From assembly GCF_024508335.1 (NCBI RefSeq), contig NZ_CP101988.1, forward strand, positions 2,170,001 to 2,234,000: 64,000 nt of DNA. Reading direction: 5' to 3'. The DNA is from Cellulomonas chengniuliangii (GTDB lineage Bacteria > Actinomycetota > Actinomycetes > Actinomycetales > Cellulomonadaceae). The position numbers and the translations under genes are program-made. The notes beneath the pieces were generated by a model. That model was not told where the DNA came from. It worked only from the letters and a program-made list of their open reading frames with translations, and did not search any database. Of this stretch, positions 14,500-26,792 are shown one piece after another; position 1 is the first letter of the stretch, and every line of letters begins with the position of its first letter.

Positions 14500-15420
14500 T
14501 CAGCTCCGGGCGGCGTCCAGCAGCCCGGCCGCGCGCAGCCCTGCGCGCACCGCCGCCGCTTCCTCGTCGGAGGCGGCCACGTTGGGCAGCCGCATGTGTC
14601 GGTTCGGGATGAGTCCCAGCGCCTCGACCGCGGCCTTCGCGGCCACCGCCTGGAAGCCGGCTCCGTTGAGCGCGTCGATGGCGGGGGCGATCGACCGGAA
14701 CACCCGGAGCGCACGGGCGGTGTCCCCGGCGTCGAACGCCTCGGTGATCTCGACGAGCTGCCGTCCGGCGACATGCCCGACGACGCTGACGATGCCGCAG
14801 CCGCCGTGGGCGAGGAGCGCGAGGTACACCGAGTCGTCGCCGCCGTACCAGGCCAGGCCGGTGCGCTCGCTCGCCGTCGCGGCCGCGTAGAGGTCCCCGG
14901 TGGCGTCCTTGATCGCCACCACGCGCTCGTGCTCGGCGAGCCGGTCGAGCGTGTCCTGCGCGAAGCGGACCCCGGTGCGTCCCGGCACGTCGTAGAGCAT
15001 GACGGGCAGGTCGGTGGAGTCTGCCACGGCGCGGACGTGCTGGTAGACGCCCTCCTGGGACGGGCGGGAGTAGTACGGCGACACGACGAGAAGCCCGTGG
15101 GCGCCCGCCTCCGCTGCCTGCTCGGCCATCCGGACCGCGTGCGGGGTGTCGTTGGAGCCGGCGCCGGCGATGATCGTCGCCCGGTCGCCCACGGCCTCGA
15201 CGACCGCGGCGATGAGCTCGGCCTTCTCGGGCGCGTGCGTGGTCGGCGCCTCACCGGTGGTGCCGTTGAGCACCAGGCCGTCGTGCCCGCCCTGGTCGAC
15301 TAGGGCCGTGGCCAGGCGGGCGGCGGCGTCGAGGTCCACGGAGCCGTCCGCCGTCATCGGCGTGACCATCGCGGTGAGCACAGCCCCGAAGGGGCGCGCA
15401 GGAGTGCTGGCGTGAGGCAT
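14500..15420 (-). CDS. dapA: 4-hydroxy-tetrahydrodipicolinate synthase
   Basis: A 306-residue class I aldolase-fold enzyme that condenses pyruvate with aspartate semialdehyde in lysine/diaminopimelate synthesis. Conserved elements are LNGTTGEAPT (51-60), PYYSRPSQEG (115-124), the catalytic Tyr143 in LYDVPGRTG, and the Schiff-base Lys171 in VVAIKDATGD. The ATG at 15420 fits the family length; an open frame runs on upstream but is not conserved. It heads the dapA-rnj pair. The partner enzyme DapB is encoded at 21273. Confidence 0.96.
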   Translation of the reverse strand: MPHASTPARPFGAVLTAMVTPMTADGSVDLDAAARLATALVDQGGHDGLVLNGTTGEAPTTHAPEKAELIAAVVEAVGDRATIIAGAGSNDTPHAVRMAEQAAEAGAHGLLVVSPYYSRPSQEGVYQHVRAVADSTDLPVMLYDVPGRTGVRFAQDTLDRLAEHERVVAIKDATGDLYAAATASERTGLAWYGGDDSVYLALLAHGGCGIVSVVGHVAGRQLVEITEAFDAGDTARALRVFRSIAPAIDALNGAGFQAVAAKAAVEALGLIPNRHMRLPNVAASDEEAAAVRAGLRAAGLLDAARS

Positions 15421-15500
15421 GCGCCCAAAGTACCGCCCCTCCCCCGGCCGGGCGCGCAGCCGCCCGAGGAGCGGGCGGTCATCCGACGGGGCGCGCCCGG

Positions 15501-16010
15501 TCACCGCCCGGTGGCGCGCTCGTACGTCACGAACCGGTAGCGCACCCCGTCGGCGGTCGAGGTGTGCCACCCCTCGGCGGGGTCGCACTCCCGGCGCTCC
15601 CACACGGCGGGGTCGACGCGCGGGGCGAACGCGTCGCCCTCCACCTCCACGTCGACCTCGGTCACCTCGAGCCGGTCCGCGTGGTCGATCGCGGCCGCGT
15701 ACACCACGCCGCCACCGATCACCCAGGCGTCACGATTGCCGAGCAGGTCGAGGGCCGCGTCCAGGGACCCGACCACTGTGGCGCCCTCGGCGACGTACCC
15801 CTCGGCCCTCGTCAGCACGAGGTTCTCGCGGCCGGGCAGCGGCCTGAACCTCGCGGGCAGCGATTCCCAGGTGGCGCGTCCCATAAGCACCGGGCAGCCC
15901 GACGTGAGCGCGCGGAAGCGCGCCATGTCCTCGGGAACGCGCCAGGGCAGGGCGCCGTCCCGGCCGATGACTCCGGTGGGCGACTGCGCCCACACCAGGG
16001 AGAGGCTCAT
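15501..16010 (-). CDS. folA: Dihydrofolate reductase
   Basis: A 169-residue enzyme that reduces dihydrofolate with NADPH. It begins SLSLVWAQSPTGVIGRDGAL, followed by LPWRVPEDMARF with the catalytic Asp28. Further family landmarks are VLMGRATWESLP and WVIGGGVVYAAA. The gene starts 4 bp after the thyA stop, so the two are a coupled pair: thymidylate synthase makes dihydrofolate and this enzyme recycles it. Confidence 0.96.
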   Translation of the reverse strand: MSLSLVWAQSPTGVIGRDGALPWRVPEDMARFRALTSGCPVLMGRATWESLPARFRPLPGRENLVLTRAEGYVAEGATVVGSLDAALDLLGNRDAWVIGGGVVYAAAIDHADRLEVTEVDVEVEGDAFAPRVDPAVWERRECDPAEGWHTSTADGVRYRFVTYERATGR

Positions 16011-16014
16011 CGGC

Positions 16015-16833
16015 TCAGACCGCGATCGGGGCCTTGATGGTGGGGTGGTGCTGGTACCCCACCACCTCGACGTCCTCGTACGCGTACTCGAAGATCGACG
16101 GGGCCTTCCTCAGCCGCAGCGTCGGGTACGGGTAGGGCTCGCGGGTGAGCTGCTCGCGCACCTGGTCGACGTGGTTGTCGTAGATGTGGCAGTCGCCGCC
16201 GGTCCACACGAAGTCGCCCACCTCAAGGCCCGCCTGCTGGGCGACCATGTGCGTGAGCAGCGCGTAGGAGGCGATGTTGAACGGCACTCCCAGGAAGAGG
16301 TCGGCGCTGCGCTGGTAGAGCTGGCAGGACAGCCGCCCGTCGGCGACGTAGAACTGGAAGAACGCATGGCACGGGGCCAGCGCCATGGAGGGGATGTCGG
16401 CCACGTTCCAGGCCGAGACGATGTGGCGGCGCGAGTCGGGGTCGCGCCGCAGGTCCTCGACCACCCGGGCGATCTGGTCGATGTGCCCGCCGTCCGGCGT
16501 GGGCCAGGAGCGCCACTGCACGCCGTACACCGGGCCGAGCTCGCCGTCGGCGTCGGCCCACTCGTCCCAGATCCGCACCCCGTGCTCCTGCAGCCACCCG
16601 ACGTTGGAGTCCCCGCGCAGGAACCACAGCAGCTCGTACACGATCGACTTCAGGTGCACGCGCTTGGTGGTCACCAGCGGGAAGCCCTGCGACAGGTCGA
16701 AGCGCATCTGGTGGCCGAAGAGGCTGCGCGTCCCGGTCCCGGTCCGATCCGACTTGGCGACGCCGGTCTCGAGCACCAGGCGCAGCAAGTCCTCGTATGG
16801 CGTGGGAACAGGGGGTGTCACCGCGGACGTCAT
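16015..16833 (-). CDS. thyA: Thymidylate synthase
   Basis: A 272-residue ThyA that methylates dUMP using methylene-tetrahydrofolate. The catalytic Cys155 lies in [12 protein letters not shown]. The N-terminal [12 protein letters not shown] and the substrate segments [20 protein letters not shown] and [13 protein letters not shown] are intact. The ATG at 16833 is selected by family length. It is divergent from the aldehyde dehydrogenase gene over about 80 bp. This is the classical ThyA, not the flavin-dependent ThyX. Confidence 0.97.
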   Translation of the reverse strand: MTSAVTPPVPTPYEDLLRLVLETGVAKSDRTGTGTRSLFGHQMRFDLSQGFPLVTTKRVHLKSIVYELLWFLRGDSNVGWLQEHGVRIWDEWADADGELGPVYGVQWRSWPTPDGGHIDQIARVVEDLRRDPDSRRHIVSAWNVADIPSMALAPCHAFFQFYVADGRLSCQLYQRSADLFLGVPFNIASYALLTHMVAQQAGLEVGDFVWTGGDCHIYDNHVDQVREQLTREPYPYPTLRLRKAPSIFEYAYEDVEVVGYQHHPTIKAPIAV

Positions 16834-16915
16834 GGCGTCATGGTAGGCGTGAGCCCGGTGAGATCGGGCCGCCTCCCCCTGTGCAGGCCGTTGACCGGCG
16901 CGCCACACTGGGCGC

Positions 16916-18391
16916 ATGTCCTCGCCTCATCTGCCGCCCACGGTCGCCGCCCACGTGCCCACCGGACTGCTGATCGGCGGCGCGTGGCGCCGGTCCTCCT
17001 CGACCGGCCGCACGTTCTCCGTCGAGGACCCCGCCACCGGCGAGGTGCTCTTCGACGTCGCGGACGGCAGCGCGGAGGACGGCCTCGACGCGCTGGCTGC
17101 GGCCGCGGACGTGGCCTCGGAATGGGCCGACACGGCGCCCCGGGTCCGCGCCGAGCTGCTGCGGGCGGTCTTCGAGACGCTCATGGCACGCGCGGAGGAC
17201 GTGGCCGCGCTGATCACGGCGGAGGGCGGCAAGCCGCTCGCGGAGTCCCGTGCCGAGGTCGCCTACGCGGCCGAGTACGTCCGCTGGTACTCCGAGCAGG
17301 CGGTGCGGCTCGACGGGCTGGCCCGCCGCGCGCCGGCGGGCACCCACCACCAGCTCGTCCTCAGCCGACCGGTGGGGCCCGCCCTGCTGATCACGCCGTG
17401 GAACTTCCCCATCGCGATGATCACCCGCAAGATCGCCCCCGCGCTGGCGGCCGGGTGCCCCGTCGTGGTGAAGCCCGCGCAGCTCACCCCGTTGACCACG
17501 TCGTACTTCGCGGAGATCGTGCGCGCGGAGCTCGAGGCCCGCGACCTGCCCACCAGTGTGATCAACGTGGTGCCCACGTCGTCCTCGAGCGAGCTCACGG
17601 CGCCGCTCATCGCCGACCCACGGCTGCGTAAGCTCTCGTTCACCGGGTCCACCGAGGTGGGCCGGGTCCTGCTCCGCGCCGCCGCGGAGAACGTGCTGCG
17701 GACGTCGATGGAGCTCGGTGGCAACGCCCCGTTCCTGGTGTTCGAGGACGCGGACATCCCCGCGGCCGTCGAGGGCGCGGTCGCGGCGAAGATGCGCAAC
17801 TCCGGCCAGACCTGCGTCGCGGCCAACCGGTTCCTGGTCCACGAGTCCGTGGCCGACGAGTTCTCCGAAGGGCTGACCGCCGCGTTCAAGCGGCTGGTCA
17901 TCGGGCACGGCTCCGACGCCGCCACCACCGTGGGCCCGCTGATCGAGGCCGCGGCGGTCGACCGCGTCGCCGACATCGTCGCCGAGGCCGTCGACGGCGG
18001 CGCGAAGGTGCACGTCGGCGGCGACCGGGCGCAGCGCGCCGGCCACTTCTTCCACCCGACCGTCCTCACGGAGGTGGCGCACGACGCTCGCGCCGTCCGC
18101 GAGGAGGTCTTCGGCCCGGTCGCGCCCATCGTCACGTTCGGCGACGAGCGGGAGGCGCTCGACCTCGCGAACGGCACCGAGTTCGGGCTCGTCGCGTACG
18201 CGTACACCCGTGACGTGGGCCGGGTCATGCGCCTCGCGGAGCAGGTCGAGACGGGGATGCTCGGCGTGAACCGCGGAATGGTCTCGGACGCCAGCGCCCC
18301 GTTCGGCGGCGTGAAGATGTCGGGGCTGGGGCGCGAGGGCGGCGAGGCCGGCATCGAGGAGTACCTCGAGCGCCGGTACGTCGCGCTCTGA
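16916..18391 (+). CDS. gabD: NAD(P)-dependent aldehyde dehydrogenase, succinate-semialdehyde type
   Basis: A 491-residue aldehyde dehydrogenase with general-base Glu266 in MELGGNAPF and catalytic Cys300 in [11 protein letters not shown]. The Rossmann-region motifs [21 protein letters not shown] and FTGSTEVGR are present. Overall character is that of GabD, which oxidises succinate semialdehyde to succinate in GABA breakdown. It is about 22 kb from the polyamine/GABA locus beginning at 40773, and could supply the final step that the locus appears to lack. Substrate is inferred from similarity; other semialdehydes are possible. Confidence 0.85.
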   Translation: MSSPHLPPTVAAHVPTGLLIGGAWRRSSSTGRTFSVEDPATGEVLFDVADGSAEDGLDALAAAADVASEWADTAPRVRAELLRAVFETLMARAEDVAALITAEGGKPLAESRAEVAYAAEYVRWYSEQAVRLDGLARRAPAGTHHQLVLSRPVGPALLITPWNFPIAMITRKIAPALAAGCPVVVKPAQLTPLTTSYFAEIVRAELEARDLPTSVINVVPTSSSSELTAPLIADPRLRKLSFTGSTEVGRVLLRAAAENVLRTSMELGGNAPFLVFEDADIPAAVEGAVAAKMRNSGQTCVAANRFLVHESVADEFSEGLTAAFKRLVIGHGSDAATTVGPLIEAAAVDRVADIVAEAVDGGAKVHVGGDRAQRAGHFFHPTVLTEVAHDARAVREEVFGPVAPIVTFGDEREALDLANGTEFGLVAYAYTRDVGRVMRLAEQVETGMLGVNRGMVSDASAPFGGVKMSGLGREGGEAGIEEYLERRYVAL

Positions 18392-18401
18392 CCGCGCCAG
18401 C

Positions 18402-19118
18402 ATGGTGACCGGAGTGGCGGCCTCAGACCGGCGCGCCGCGGTGCAGCAGTCGCTGTCCGTGGCCGCCGCGACGGGGCTGTACGCGGTCTCGTTCGGCGCC
18501 CTCGCCGTCAGCGCCGGGCTGGACCTGCCGCAGACGGCGGCCTTGAGCCTGCTGATGTTCTCGGGTGGGTCCCAGTTCGCGTTCATCGGCGTGCTCGGCG
18601 CGGGCGGCGCGGCGGCGTCGGCCGTGGCCACGGCGGGGCTGCTCGGCGCCCGCAACGGCCTGTACGGGCCGCTCGTCTCCCCGTTCCTGCGCGTCCGCGG
18701 GTGGCGGCGGGCGGCAGCCGCGCAGGTCACGATCGACGAGTCCACCGCCGTCTCGACGGCCCAGCCGACCCCGGAGGCGGCACGCACCGCCTTCTGGTGG
18801 ACAGGCGTCGGCATCTTCGTGCTGTGGAACGTGTTCACCGTCGCCGGCGCCCTGCTCGGCGACGCCCTGGGCGATCCCCGCCGCTACGGTCTGGACGCGG
18901 CCGCCGCGGCGGCCTTCCTCGCGCTGCTGTGGCCGAGGCTGGGCGCCCGCGTCGCCCGGGTGGTCGCGGCGCTCGGGATGGCGGTCGCGCTCGTCCTGAC
19001 GCCGCTCGTCCCCTCGGGGCTGCCTGTGCTCGCCGCGGCGGTGGTCGCGATCGCCGTGGGGTGGCTGCGCGGCCCTGACGAGCCCTCCGCGGCCGCGGAG
19101 CCGGAGGTGGGCTCATGA
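18402..19118 (+). CDS. azlC: AzlC-family branched-chain amino acid exporter large subunit
   Basis: A 238-residue membrane protein with about seven hydrophobic segments. Typical AzlC features are PQTAALSLLMFSGGSQFAF, GLLGARNGLYGP and VTIDESTAVS. AzlC and AzlD (BrnFE type) together export branched-chain or related amino acids. The stop overlaps the following azlD start by four bases (ATGA), so the subunits are coupled. It starts 10 bp after the dehydrogenase gene. Confidence 0.9.
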   Translation: MVTGVAASDRRAAVQQSLSVAAATGLYAVSFGALAVSAGLDLPQTAALSLLMFSGGSQFAFIGVLGAGGAAASAVATAGLLGARNGLYGPLVSPFLRVRGWRRAAAAQVTIDESTAVSTAQPTPEAARTAFWWTGVGIFVLWNVFTVAGALLGDALGDPRRYGLDAAAAAAFLALLWPRLGARVARVVAALGMAVALVLTPLVPSGLPVLAAAVVAIAVGWLRGPDEPSAAAEPEVGS

Positions 19119-19438
19119 GCGAACACGCCCTGACGTGGCTCGCCGTGCTCGCCGCGGGGGCGGTGTGCTTCGCGATCAAGATGATCGGCCACCTGGTCCC
19201 CGAGCACTGGCTGGCGGAGCCGCGCATCGCGCGCACGTCGTCCCTGGTGACCGTCGCCCTCCTGGCGGCGCTCGTCGGGGTGCAGGCCTTCGGCTCGGGG
19301 CCAGGCCTCGCGATCGACGCCCGGCTGCCGGCGCTGGCGGTCGCGGCCCTCGCGCTCGCGCTTCGCGCGCCGTTCATCGTGGTCGTGGTCGCGGCCGCCG
19401 CCGTGGCCGCGACACTGCGCGCCCTCGGCATGCCCTAA
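19115..19438 (+). CDS. azlD: AzlD-family transporter small subunit
   Basis: A 107-residue, very hydrophobic protein with about four membrane segments, including the family feature CFAIKMIGHLVPEHWL near residues 20-35. It is the small partner of AzlC in amino acid export and overlaps azlC by ATGA. Length is normal. Confidence 0.88.
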   Translation: MSEHALTWLAVLAAGAVCFAIKMIGHLVPEHWLAEPRIARTSSLVTVALLAALVGVQAFGSGPGLAIDARLPALAVAALALALRAPFIVVVVAAAAVAATLRALGMP

Positions 19439-19560
19439 CACGGGTTCACCGCGCAGCGGCCCCCGCCGTAGGACCTCCGTCACTCGACAGCGCTCGAGGA
19501 GCATGCTGTTGGTAGTCTCGCGGGGCCCTGTCGGCACCACCCACCCCCTCGGAGAATCCG

Positions 19561-20220
19561 TTGGCCACGCGCCCCCAGACGTCCTCGATCGGCTACCTGA
19601 TCTTCATGTCCCGCTGGCTGCAGGTCCCGCTGTACCTCGGGCTGATCGTGGCGCAGGCGGTGTACGTGTGGCAGTTCATGATCGAGCTCTGGCACCTGTT
19701 CTCCGACGTGGTGCTGCACAGCGGCGCCAGCGTCACCGAGGAGTCGATCATGCTGGCCGTGCTCGGCCTCGTCGACGTGGTGATGATCGCGAACCTGCTG
19801 ATCATGGTGATCATCGGCGGCTACGAGACGTTCGTGTCCCGCATCCGCCTCGACGACCACCCCGACCAGCCCGAATGGCTGTCCCACGTCAACGCGAACG
19901 TGCTCAAGACGAAGCTCGCGATGTCGATCATCGGCATCTCCTCGATCCACCTGCTGCGGACGTTCATCGAGGCCAGGACCACGCTCCAGCAGCCCAACGG
20001 GTCCGACGTGCTGCTCTGGCAGACGCTGATCCACCTCGCGTTCATCGCCTCGGCGATGGCCCTGGCGTGGATCGACAAGATCTCCCACGCCCACCCGGCG
20101 GCTCCCAAGCCCGCCCCGGCAGGCCTGCGCGACGCCGACCGCGCCCCCGCCCCAGGTGGCCGCGACGTCGCGAGCGCCGTGGACGACACGGTCGGCGACC
20201 TGGCCGCGGTGACCCGCTGA
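19561..20220 (+). CDS. YqhA/UPF0114-family integral membrane protein
   Basis: A 219-residue protein with three or four transmembrane segments (about 20-42, 60-85, 120-140 and 155-172). The UPF0114 (TIGR00645) pattern is clear: [20 protein letters not shown] and later [21 protein letters not shown] 50-residue Ala/Pro-rich cytoplasmic tail follows that is not part of the family core. The TTG start has GGAG 7 bases upstream. Function of this family is not established. Its stop overlaps the start of the GNAT gene by one base (TGATG), suggesting co-translation. Confidence 0.85.
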   Translation: MATRPQTSSIGYLIFMSRWLQVPLYLGLIVAQAVYVWQFMIELWHLFSDVVLHSGASVTEESIMLAVLGLVDVVMIANLLIMVIIGGYETFVSRIRLDDHPDQPEWLSHVNANVLKTKLAMSIIGISSIHLLRTFIEARTTLQQPNGSDVLLWQTLIHLAFIASAMALAWIDKISHAHPAAPKPAPAGLRDADRAPAPGGRDVASAVDDTVGDLAAVTR

Positions 20221-20786
20221 TGGCCCTCTTCAGCGAGCAGGCCGACGTGTCGGTGCGCCCGGCCGTCCCCGGGGACGAGCTCGCGATCACCGACATCCAG
20301 CTCGCGGCATGGCGCTCGGCGCACACCCCCGAGGTGGGCCAGGACGTCCTCGCAGGGCTCGACGGAGGCGCGATCGCCGAACGGTGGGCCCGTGCCATCA
20401 CCGCGCCCCCGGGACCGGGATACCGGGTCCTGGTCGCGTGCGAGGGCGCCGACGTCGTGGGCTTCACCGCGATCGCCCCACTCCCCGCCCCGGAGGAGTC
20501 GCCGCTGGCGGCGCCCGGCGGAGAGATCCTCTCGCTCGAGGTGGCGCCCGTCGCGCAGCGGTCGGGGCACGGCTCGCGGCTGCTCGCCGCGGCGGTCGAC
20601 CTGCTCCGTGAGGACGGCGCGGCCTACGCACGCACGTGGGTGCTCGACGGCGACGCGGGCCGCGCGCAGTTCCTCTCGTCGGCTGGCTTCGGCCCCGAGG
20701 ACGCGGTGCGCGAGCTCGCCACCGGCCTCGGCCCGGACGGCGAGACACGCACGGTCGCCGAGCACCTGTGGGGCGCGACCATCTGA
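20220..20786 (+). CDS. GNAT-family N-acetyltransferase
   Basis: A 188-residue protein with a GNAT fold: DVSVRPAVPGDELAITDIQ at the start, and the acetyl-CoA binding motif A region EILSLEVAPVAQRSGHGSRL with the Q/R-x-x-G-x-G pattern (QRSGHGSRLL). Its ATG overlaps the previous stop (TGATG). Substrate is not predictable. It is convergent with the TPR-protein gene, 16 bp away. Confidence 0.85.
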   Translation: MALFSEQADVSVRPAVPGDELAITDIQLAAWRSAHTPEVGQDVLAGLDGGAIAERWARAITAPPGPGYRVLVACEGADVVGFTAIAPLPAPEESPLAAPGGEILSLEVAPVAQRSGHGSRLLAAAVDLLREDGAAYARTWVLDGDAGRAQFLSSAGFGPEDAVRELATGLGPDGETRTVAEHLWGATI

Positions 20787-20802
20787 CGGGCGGCGCCCGG
20801 AG

Positions 20803-22954
<2,152 letters not shown>

Positions 22955-23020
22955 ACGCCCATCATCCTCGATCACCGCCCGCCCCGGCAGTCCTTCACCG
23001 CATGGGCGCCGAGCCTGACG

Positions 23021-24349
23021 TCAGGAGCGGAACGGGCCGATGCGCACCATCGACCGCGGACGCCCGGCCAACTCGGCGGCCAGCTCCTGGACGTCGGTGG
23101 CGGTCACCGCACGGATCCGCTGGAGCGTCTCGTCGAGCGACAGCAGCTCGCCGTGCACCAGTTCGGACTTGCCGAGCCTGCTCATGCGCGAGCCGGTGTC
23201 CTCCATGCCGAGCACGAGGCTGCCGGACAACTGCCCCACCGAGCGTGCGAGCTCAGCCTTGCTGATCCCGCCGTCCGCGAGCTGCTCCCACTCGGAGGCC
23301 AGCAGCTCCACGACCTGGTCGACCTTGGCCGGCGCACAGCCGGCGTACAGCCCGAAGATCCCGGTGTCCGCGTGGCCCGAGGCGAACGAGTACGTGGAGT
23401 ACGCCAGGCCGCGCTTCTCCCGGATCTCCTGGAAGAGCCGCGACGACATGCCGCCGCCGAGCACCGCGTTCAAGACGGACAGCGTGAACCGCCGAGGGTC
23501 CGTGGCAGTGAGCCCGGTGCCGCCGATGATGACGTTCGCCTGCTCGGTGGTCCGGTGCACGGTCGTCTCGCCGCCCACGGCGGGAACGCCCGTTGGCGGG
23601 GCGTCGACGTCGCGCCGGCCCACCGGGCGGGGGTCCGTGAGGTCCCAGCCACCGTCGGCCAGCGCCTTGGCGACCTGGGCGCACAGCGCGTCGTGGTCGA
23701 CGCCGCCGGCGGCGGTGACCACGAGGGTCGAGGAGCGGTAGTGCTCCTGGTAGTGCTCCCAGACCGCGGAGCGCGGCACCGCGCGGATGGTCTCGGGGGT
23801 GCCGCCGATGGGGCGTCCCAGGGGATGCGAGCCGAGCACCGCGGTGGCGAACAGCTCGTGCACCACGTCACTCGGGTCGTCGTCGTTCATCGCGAGCTCT
23901 TCGAGGATGACCCCGCGCTCGGTCTCGAGCTCGCCCGTGTCCAGGCGCGCCGAGGTGACCATGTCGGCGATGACGTCGACCGCCATGGGCAGGTCGGAGT
24001 CGAGCACCCGCGCGTAGTAGCAGGTGTGCTCCTTGCCCGTCGCGGCGTTGGCCTCGCCGCCGACCTCGTCGAACGCCTCGGCGATGTCCATCGCGCTGCG
24101 TCGCGCCGTGCCCTTGAAGAGCAGGTGCTCGAGGAAGTGCGTGGAGCCGTGGTGGCCGTCGCGCTCGTCGCGCGATCCCACCCCGACCCAGGCGCCCACC
24201 GTCGCCGAGCGCAGGCCCGGCATGTGCTCGGTGAGCACGCGGACCCCGCCGGGCAGGACGGACCGGCGCACGTGTGCGCCGCCGTCCTGCCCGGCGGTCA
24301 GCTCGCTGCCCGGGTCACCCGGGCCGACGAGCGGAAGGTCCAGCGGCAC
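23021..24349 (-). CDS. M16-family zinc peptidase
   Basis: A 442-residue insulinase-family protein with the inverted zinc motif HFLEH at 71-75, and the downstream Glu ligand region ELETERGVILEELAM. The C-terminal M16 half contains NAVLGGGMSSRLFQEIREKR. Such proteins lie next to pnp in most actinobacteria and Gram-positives; their substrate is not defined. The GTG start is one base beyond the pnp stop (TGACGTG), so translation is tightly coupled to pnp. Confidence 0.92.
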   Translation of the reverse strand: MPLDLPLVGPGDPGSELTAGQDGGAHVRRSVLPGGVRVLTEHMPGLRSATVGAWVGVGSRDERDGHHGSTHFLEHLLFKGTARRSAMDIAEAFDEVGGEANAATGKEHTCYYARVLDSDLPMAVDVIADMVTSARLDTGELETERGVILEELAMNDDDPSDVVHELFATAVLGSHPLGRPIGGTPETIRAVPRSAVWEHYQEHYRSSTLVVTAAGGVDHDALCAQVAKALADGGWDLTDPRPVGRRDVDAPPTGVPAVGGETTVHRTTEQANVIIGGTGLTATDPRRFTLSVLNAVLGGGMSSRLFQEIREKRGLAYSTYSFASGHADTGIFGLYAGCAPAKVDQVVELLASEWEQLADGGISKAELARSVGQLSGSLVLGMEDTGSRMSRLGKSELVHGELLSLDETLQRIRAVTATDVQELAAELAGRPRSMVRIGPFRS

Positions 24350-24350
24350 G

Positions 24351-26582
24351 TCAGGCGTCGGCCGCGCTGGCGTCGGCCGCTGCCTCGGAGCCCTCGGCGG
24401 GCTCGTCGATGACAGCGTGCAGCGACAGCTTGCCGCGCGGGTCGATCTCGCCGATCTCGACCTGGACCTTCTGGCCCACGCCGAGGACGTCCTCGACGTT
24501 CTCGACGCGCTTGCCGCCGACGAGCTTGCGGATCTGCGAGATGTGCAGCAGCCCGTCCTTGCCCGGCGAGAGCGAGATGAACGCGCCGAAGGTCGTGGTC
24601 TTGACCACGGTGCCGACGAAGCGCTCGCCGATCTCCGGCATGTGCGGGTTGGCGATCGCGTTGATCGCCGCGCGCGCGGCCTCCGCCGACGGGCCGTCGG
24701 TGGCGCCGATGTAGACCGTGCCGTCATCCTCGATCGAGATGTCCGCGCCGGTCTCCGCCTGGATCTGGTTGATCATCTTGCCCTTCGGGCCGATGACCTC
24801 GCCGATCTTGTCGACCGGGACCTGCACCGAGATCACGCGCGGGGCGAACGGCGACATCTCGTCCGGGACGTCGATCGCCTCGTTGAGCACGTCGAGGATC
24901 GCCAGGCGAGCCTCCTTCGCCTGCGTCAGCGCGTCGCTGAGCACCGACGCGGGGATGCCGTCGAGCTTCGTGTCGAGCTGGATCGCGGTGACGAACTCGC
25001 GCGTGCCGGCGACCTTGAAGTCCATGTCGCCGAACGCGTCCTCGGCGCCGAGGATGTCGGTAAGCGCCGCGTAGCGGGTCTGGCCGTCCACCGTGTCGGA
25101 GACCAGGCCCATGGCGATGCCGGCGACGTGGGCGCGCAGCGGCACGCCCGCGTTGAGCAGCGACAGCGTCGAGGCGCAGACCGAGCCCATGGACGTCGAG
25201 CCGTTCGAGCCCAGCGCCTCGGAGACCTGGCGGATCGCGTAAGGGAACTCCTCGCGGCTCGGCAGGACAGGCATGATCGCGCGCTCGGCGAGGGCGCCGT
25301 GGCCGATCTCGCGGCGCTTCGGGGAGCCGACGCGACCCGTCTCACCGGTCGAGTACGGCGGGAAGTTGTAGTTGTGCATGTAGCGCTTGCGCGTCTCCGG
25401 GGAGAGCGTGTCGAGCTGCTGCTCCATGCGCAGCATGTTCAGGGTCGTGACGCCCATGATCTGCGTCTCGCCGCGCTCGAAGATCGCCGAGCCGTGCACG
25501 CGGGGCAGCACCTCGACCTCGGCCGAGAGCGTGCGGATGTCCCGCAGGCCACGGCCGTCGATGCGGAAGCCGTCCGTGAGGATGCGCTGGCGGATGAGCT
25601 TCTTGGTGATCGCGCGGATCGCCGCGGACAGCTCCTTCTCGCGGCCGGCGAACTCGCCCGACAGCCGCTCGATGGCGTCGGCCTTGACCTCGTCGAGGCG
25701 CGTCTCGCGGTCCTGCTTGTCAGCGATGGTCAGCGCCTCGCCGATCGGGGCCTCGGCGACCGCGGCGACCGCGTCGTACGCGTCGGGCAGGTACTCGGGG
25801 AACACCCGGAAGACCTGGGTCTCCTTGGCGGCCTTCGCGGCGAGCGCGCGCTGCGCCTCGACGAGGACCTTGATGAACGGCTTCGAGGCCTCGAGGCCAG
25901 CGGCCACGACCTCTTCGGTCGGGGCGACACCGCCCTCGTTCTTGATGATGTTCCAGGACGCCTCGGGCGCCTCAGCCTCGATCATCGCGATCGCGACGTC
26001 GTCACCGACGGCACGGCCGGCGACGACCATGTCGAACGTGGCGCGCTCGCGCTCGGAGTAGCGCGGGAAGGCGACCCACTGGCCGTCGACGAGCGCGATC
26101 CGGACCGCGCCGACCGGGCCGGAGAACGGCAGGCCGGAGATCTGGGTGGACATCGACGCGGCGTTGATCGCGAGGACGTCGTACGCGTCGTCCGGGTGGA
26201 TCGAGAGCACGGTGATGACGACCTGGACCTCGTTGCGCAGGCCCTTGACGAACAGGGGGCGCAGCGGGCGGTCGACGAGCCGGCACGCGAGGATCGCGTC
26301 GGTCGAGGGGCGGCCCTCGCGGCGGAAGAACGAGCCGGGGATCTTGCCGGCGGCGTACTGCCGCTCCTCGACGTCGATCGTCAGCGGGAAGAAGTCGAAC
26401 TGCTCCTTGGGGTGCTTGCCGGCCGTCGTGGCCGACAGGAGCGTGGTCTCGCCGTCGAGGTACGCGACGGCCGCGCCGGCCGCCTGGCGCGCGATGCGGC
26501 CGGTCTCGAAGCGGATGGTGCGCGTGCCGAAGCGACCGTTGTCGATCACTGCCTCGGCGAACTGGATCTCGGGACCCTCCAT
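24351..26582 (-). CDS. pnp: Polyribonucleotide nucleotidyltransferase (PNPase / guanosine pentaphosphate synthetase)
   Basis: A 743-residue PNPase: two RNase PH domains, with [20 protein letters not shown] in the first and [16 protein letters not shown] in the second. A KH domain (about 575-635, [20 protein letters not shown]) and an S1 domain (about 645-715) follow. There is a short Ala/Glu-rich tail. It degrades RNA phosphorolytically; actinobacterial forms can also make pppGpp. The ATG at 26582 has GGAGGG just upstream. Two hairpins lie in the rpsO-pnp gap. Confidence 0.97.
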   Translation of the reverse strand: MEGPEIQFAEAVIDNGRFGTRTIRFETGRIARQAAGAAVAYLDGETTLLSATTAGKHPKEQFDFFPLTIDVEERQYAAGKIPGSFFRREGRPSTDAILACRLVDRPLRPLFVKGLRNEVQVVITVLSIHPDDAYDVLAINAASMSTQISGLPFSGPVGAVRIALVDGQWVAFPRYSERERATFDMVVAGRAVGDDVAIAMIEAEAPEASWNIIKNEGGVAPTEEVVAAGLEASKPFIKVLVEAQRALAAKAAKETQVFRVFPEYLPDAYDAVAAVAEAPIGEALTIADKQDRETRLDEVKADAIERLSGEFAGREKELSAAIRAITKKLIRQRILTDGFRIDGRGLRDIRTLSAEVEVLPRVHGSAIFERGETQIMGVTTLNMLRMEQQLDTLSPETRKRYMHNYNFPPYSTGETGRVGSPKRREIGHGALAERAIMPVLPSREEFPYAIRQVSEALGSNGSTSMGSVCASTLSLLNAGVPLRAHVAGIAMGLVSDTVDGQTRYAALTDILGAEDAFGDMDFKVAGTREFVTAIQLDTKLDGIPASVLSDALTQAKEARLAILDVLNEAIDVPDEMSPFAPRVISVQVPVDKIGEVIGPKGKMINQIQAETGADISIEDDGTVYIGATDGPSAEAARAAINAIANPHMPEIGERFVGTVVKTTTFGAFISLSPGKDGLLHISQIRKLVGGKRVENVEDVLGVGQKVQVEIGEIDPRGKLSLHAVIDEPAEGSEAAADASAADA

Positions 26583-26645
26583 GGGTGCCCTCCTCTGTCT
26601 CGAACGAGCGCCAGCCGGGTCAACGGCGGTCTTCGATCGAGGCAC

Positions 26646-26668
26646 CCGGAGAGGCCTTGCGCCTCCGG
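26646..26668 (-). other. Hairpin in the pnp leader
   Basis: CCGGAG and CTCCGG arms flank GGCGCAAGGCC, forming a stem with a small bulge about 65 bases upstream of the pnp start codon. It could fold in the pnp 5' leader. Role unknown; possibly part of post-transcriptional control of pnp. Confidence 0.4.
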
Positions 26669-26751
26669 ACGCCACTACCGAGGACCGGACGAGCCGGGCG
26701 GCGCAGTGGGTGTCAGGTGCTGCGCGCCGGGACGCTACGGGCCCGACGCGG

Positions 26752-26785
26752 GACCAGCCCGGACCCGTCGGGGTCCGGGCTGGTC
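26752..26785 (-). terminator. Strong hairpin after rpsO: terminator or RNase processing site
   Basis: A perfect 15-bp inverted repeat (GACCAGCCCGGACCC / GGGTCCGGGCTGGTC) with a 4-base loop begins 8 bases after the rpsO stop. It could end rpsO transcription. In Streptomyces the equivalent rpsO-pnp intergenic hairpin is an RNase III cleavage site through which some transcripts continue into pnp, so partial read-through is likely here. Confidence 0.8.
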
Positions 26786-26792
26786 GTGAGCG

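Noticed and set aside
16891-16915. TTGACC before the dehydrogenase gene as a -35 box
   Set aside because: A 17-bp spacer would place the -10 at the start codon; no matching -10 was found.
24024-26789. A 900-codon plus-strand open frame over pnp
   Set aside because: Antisense shadow of PNPase, with no independent start context or motif.
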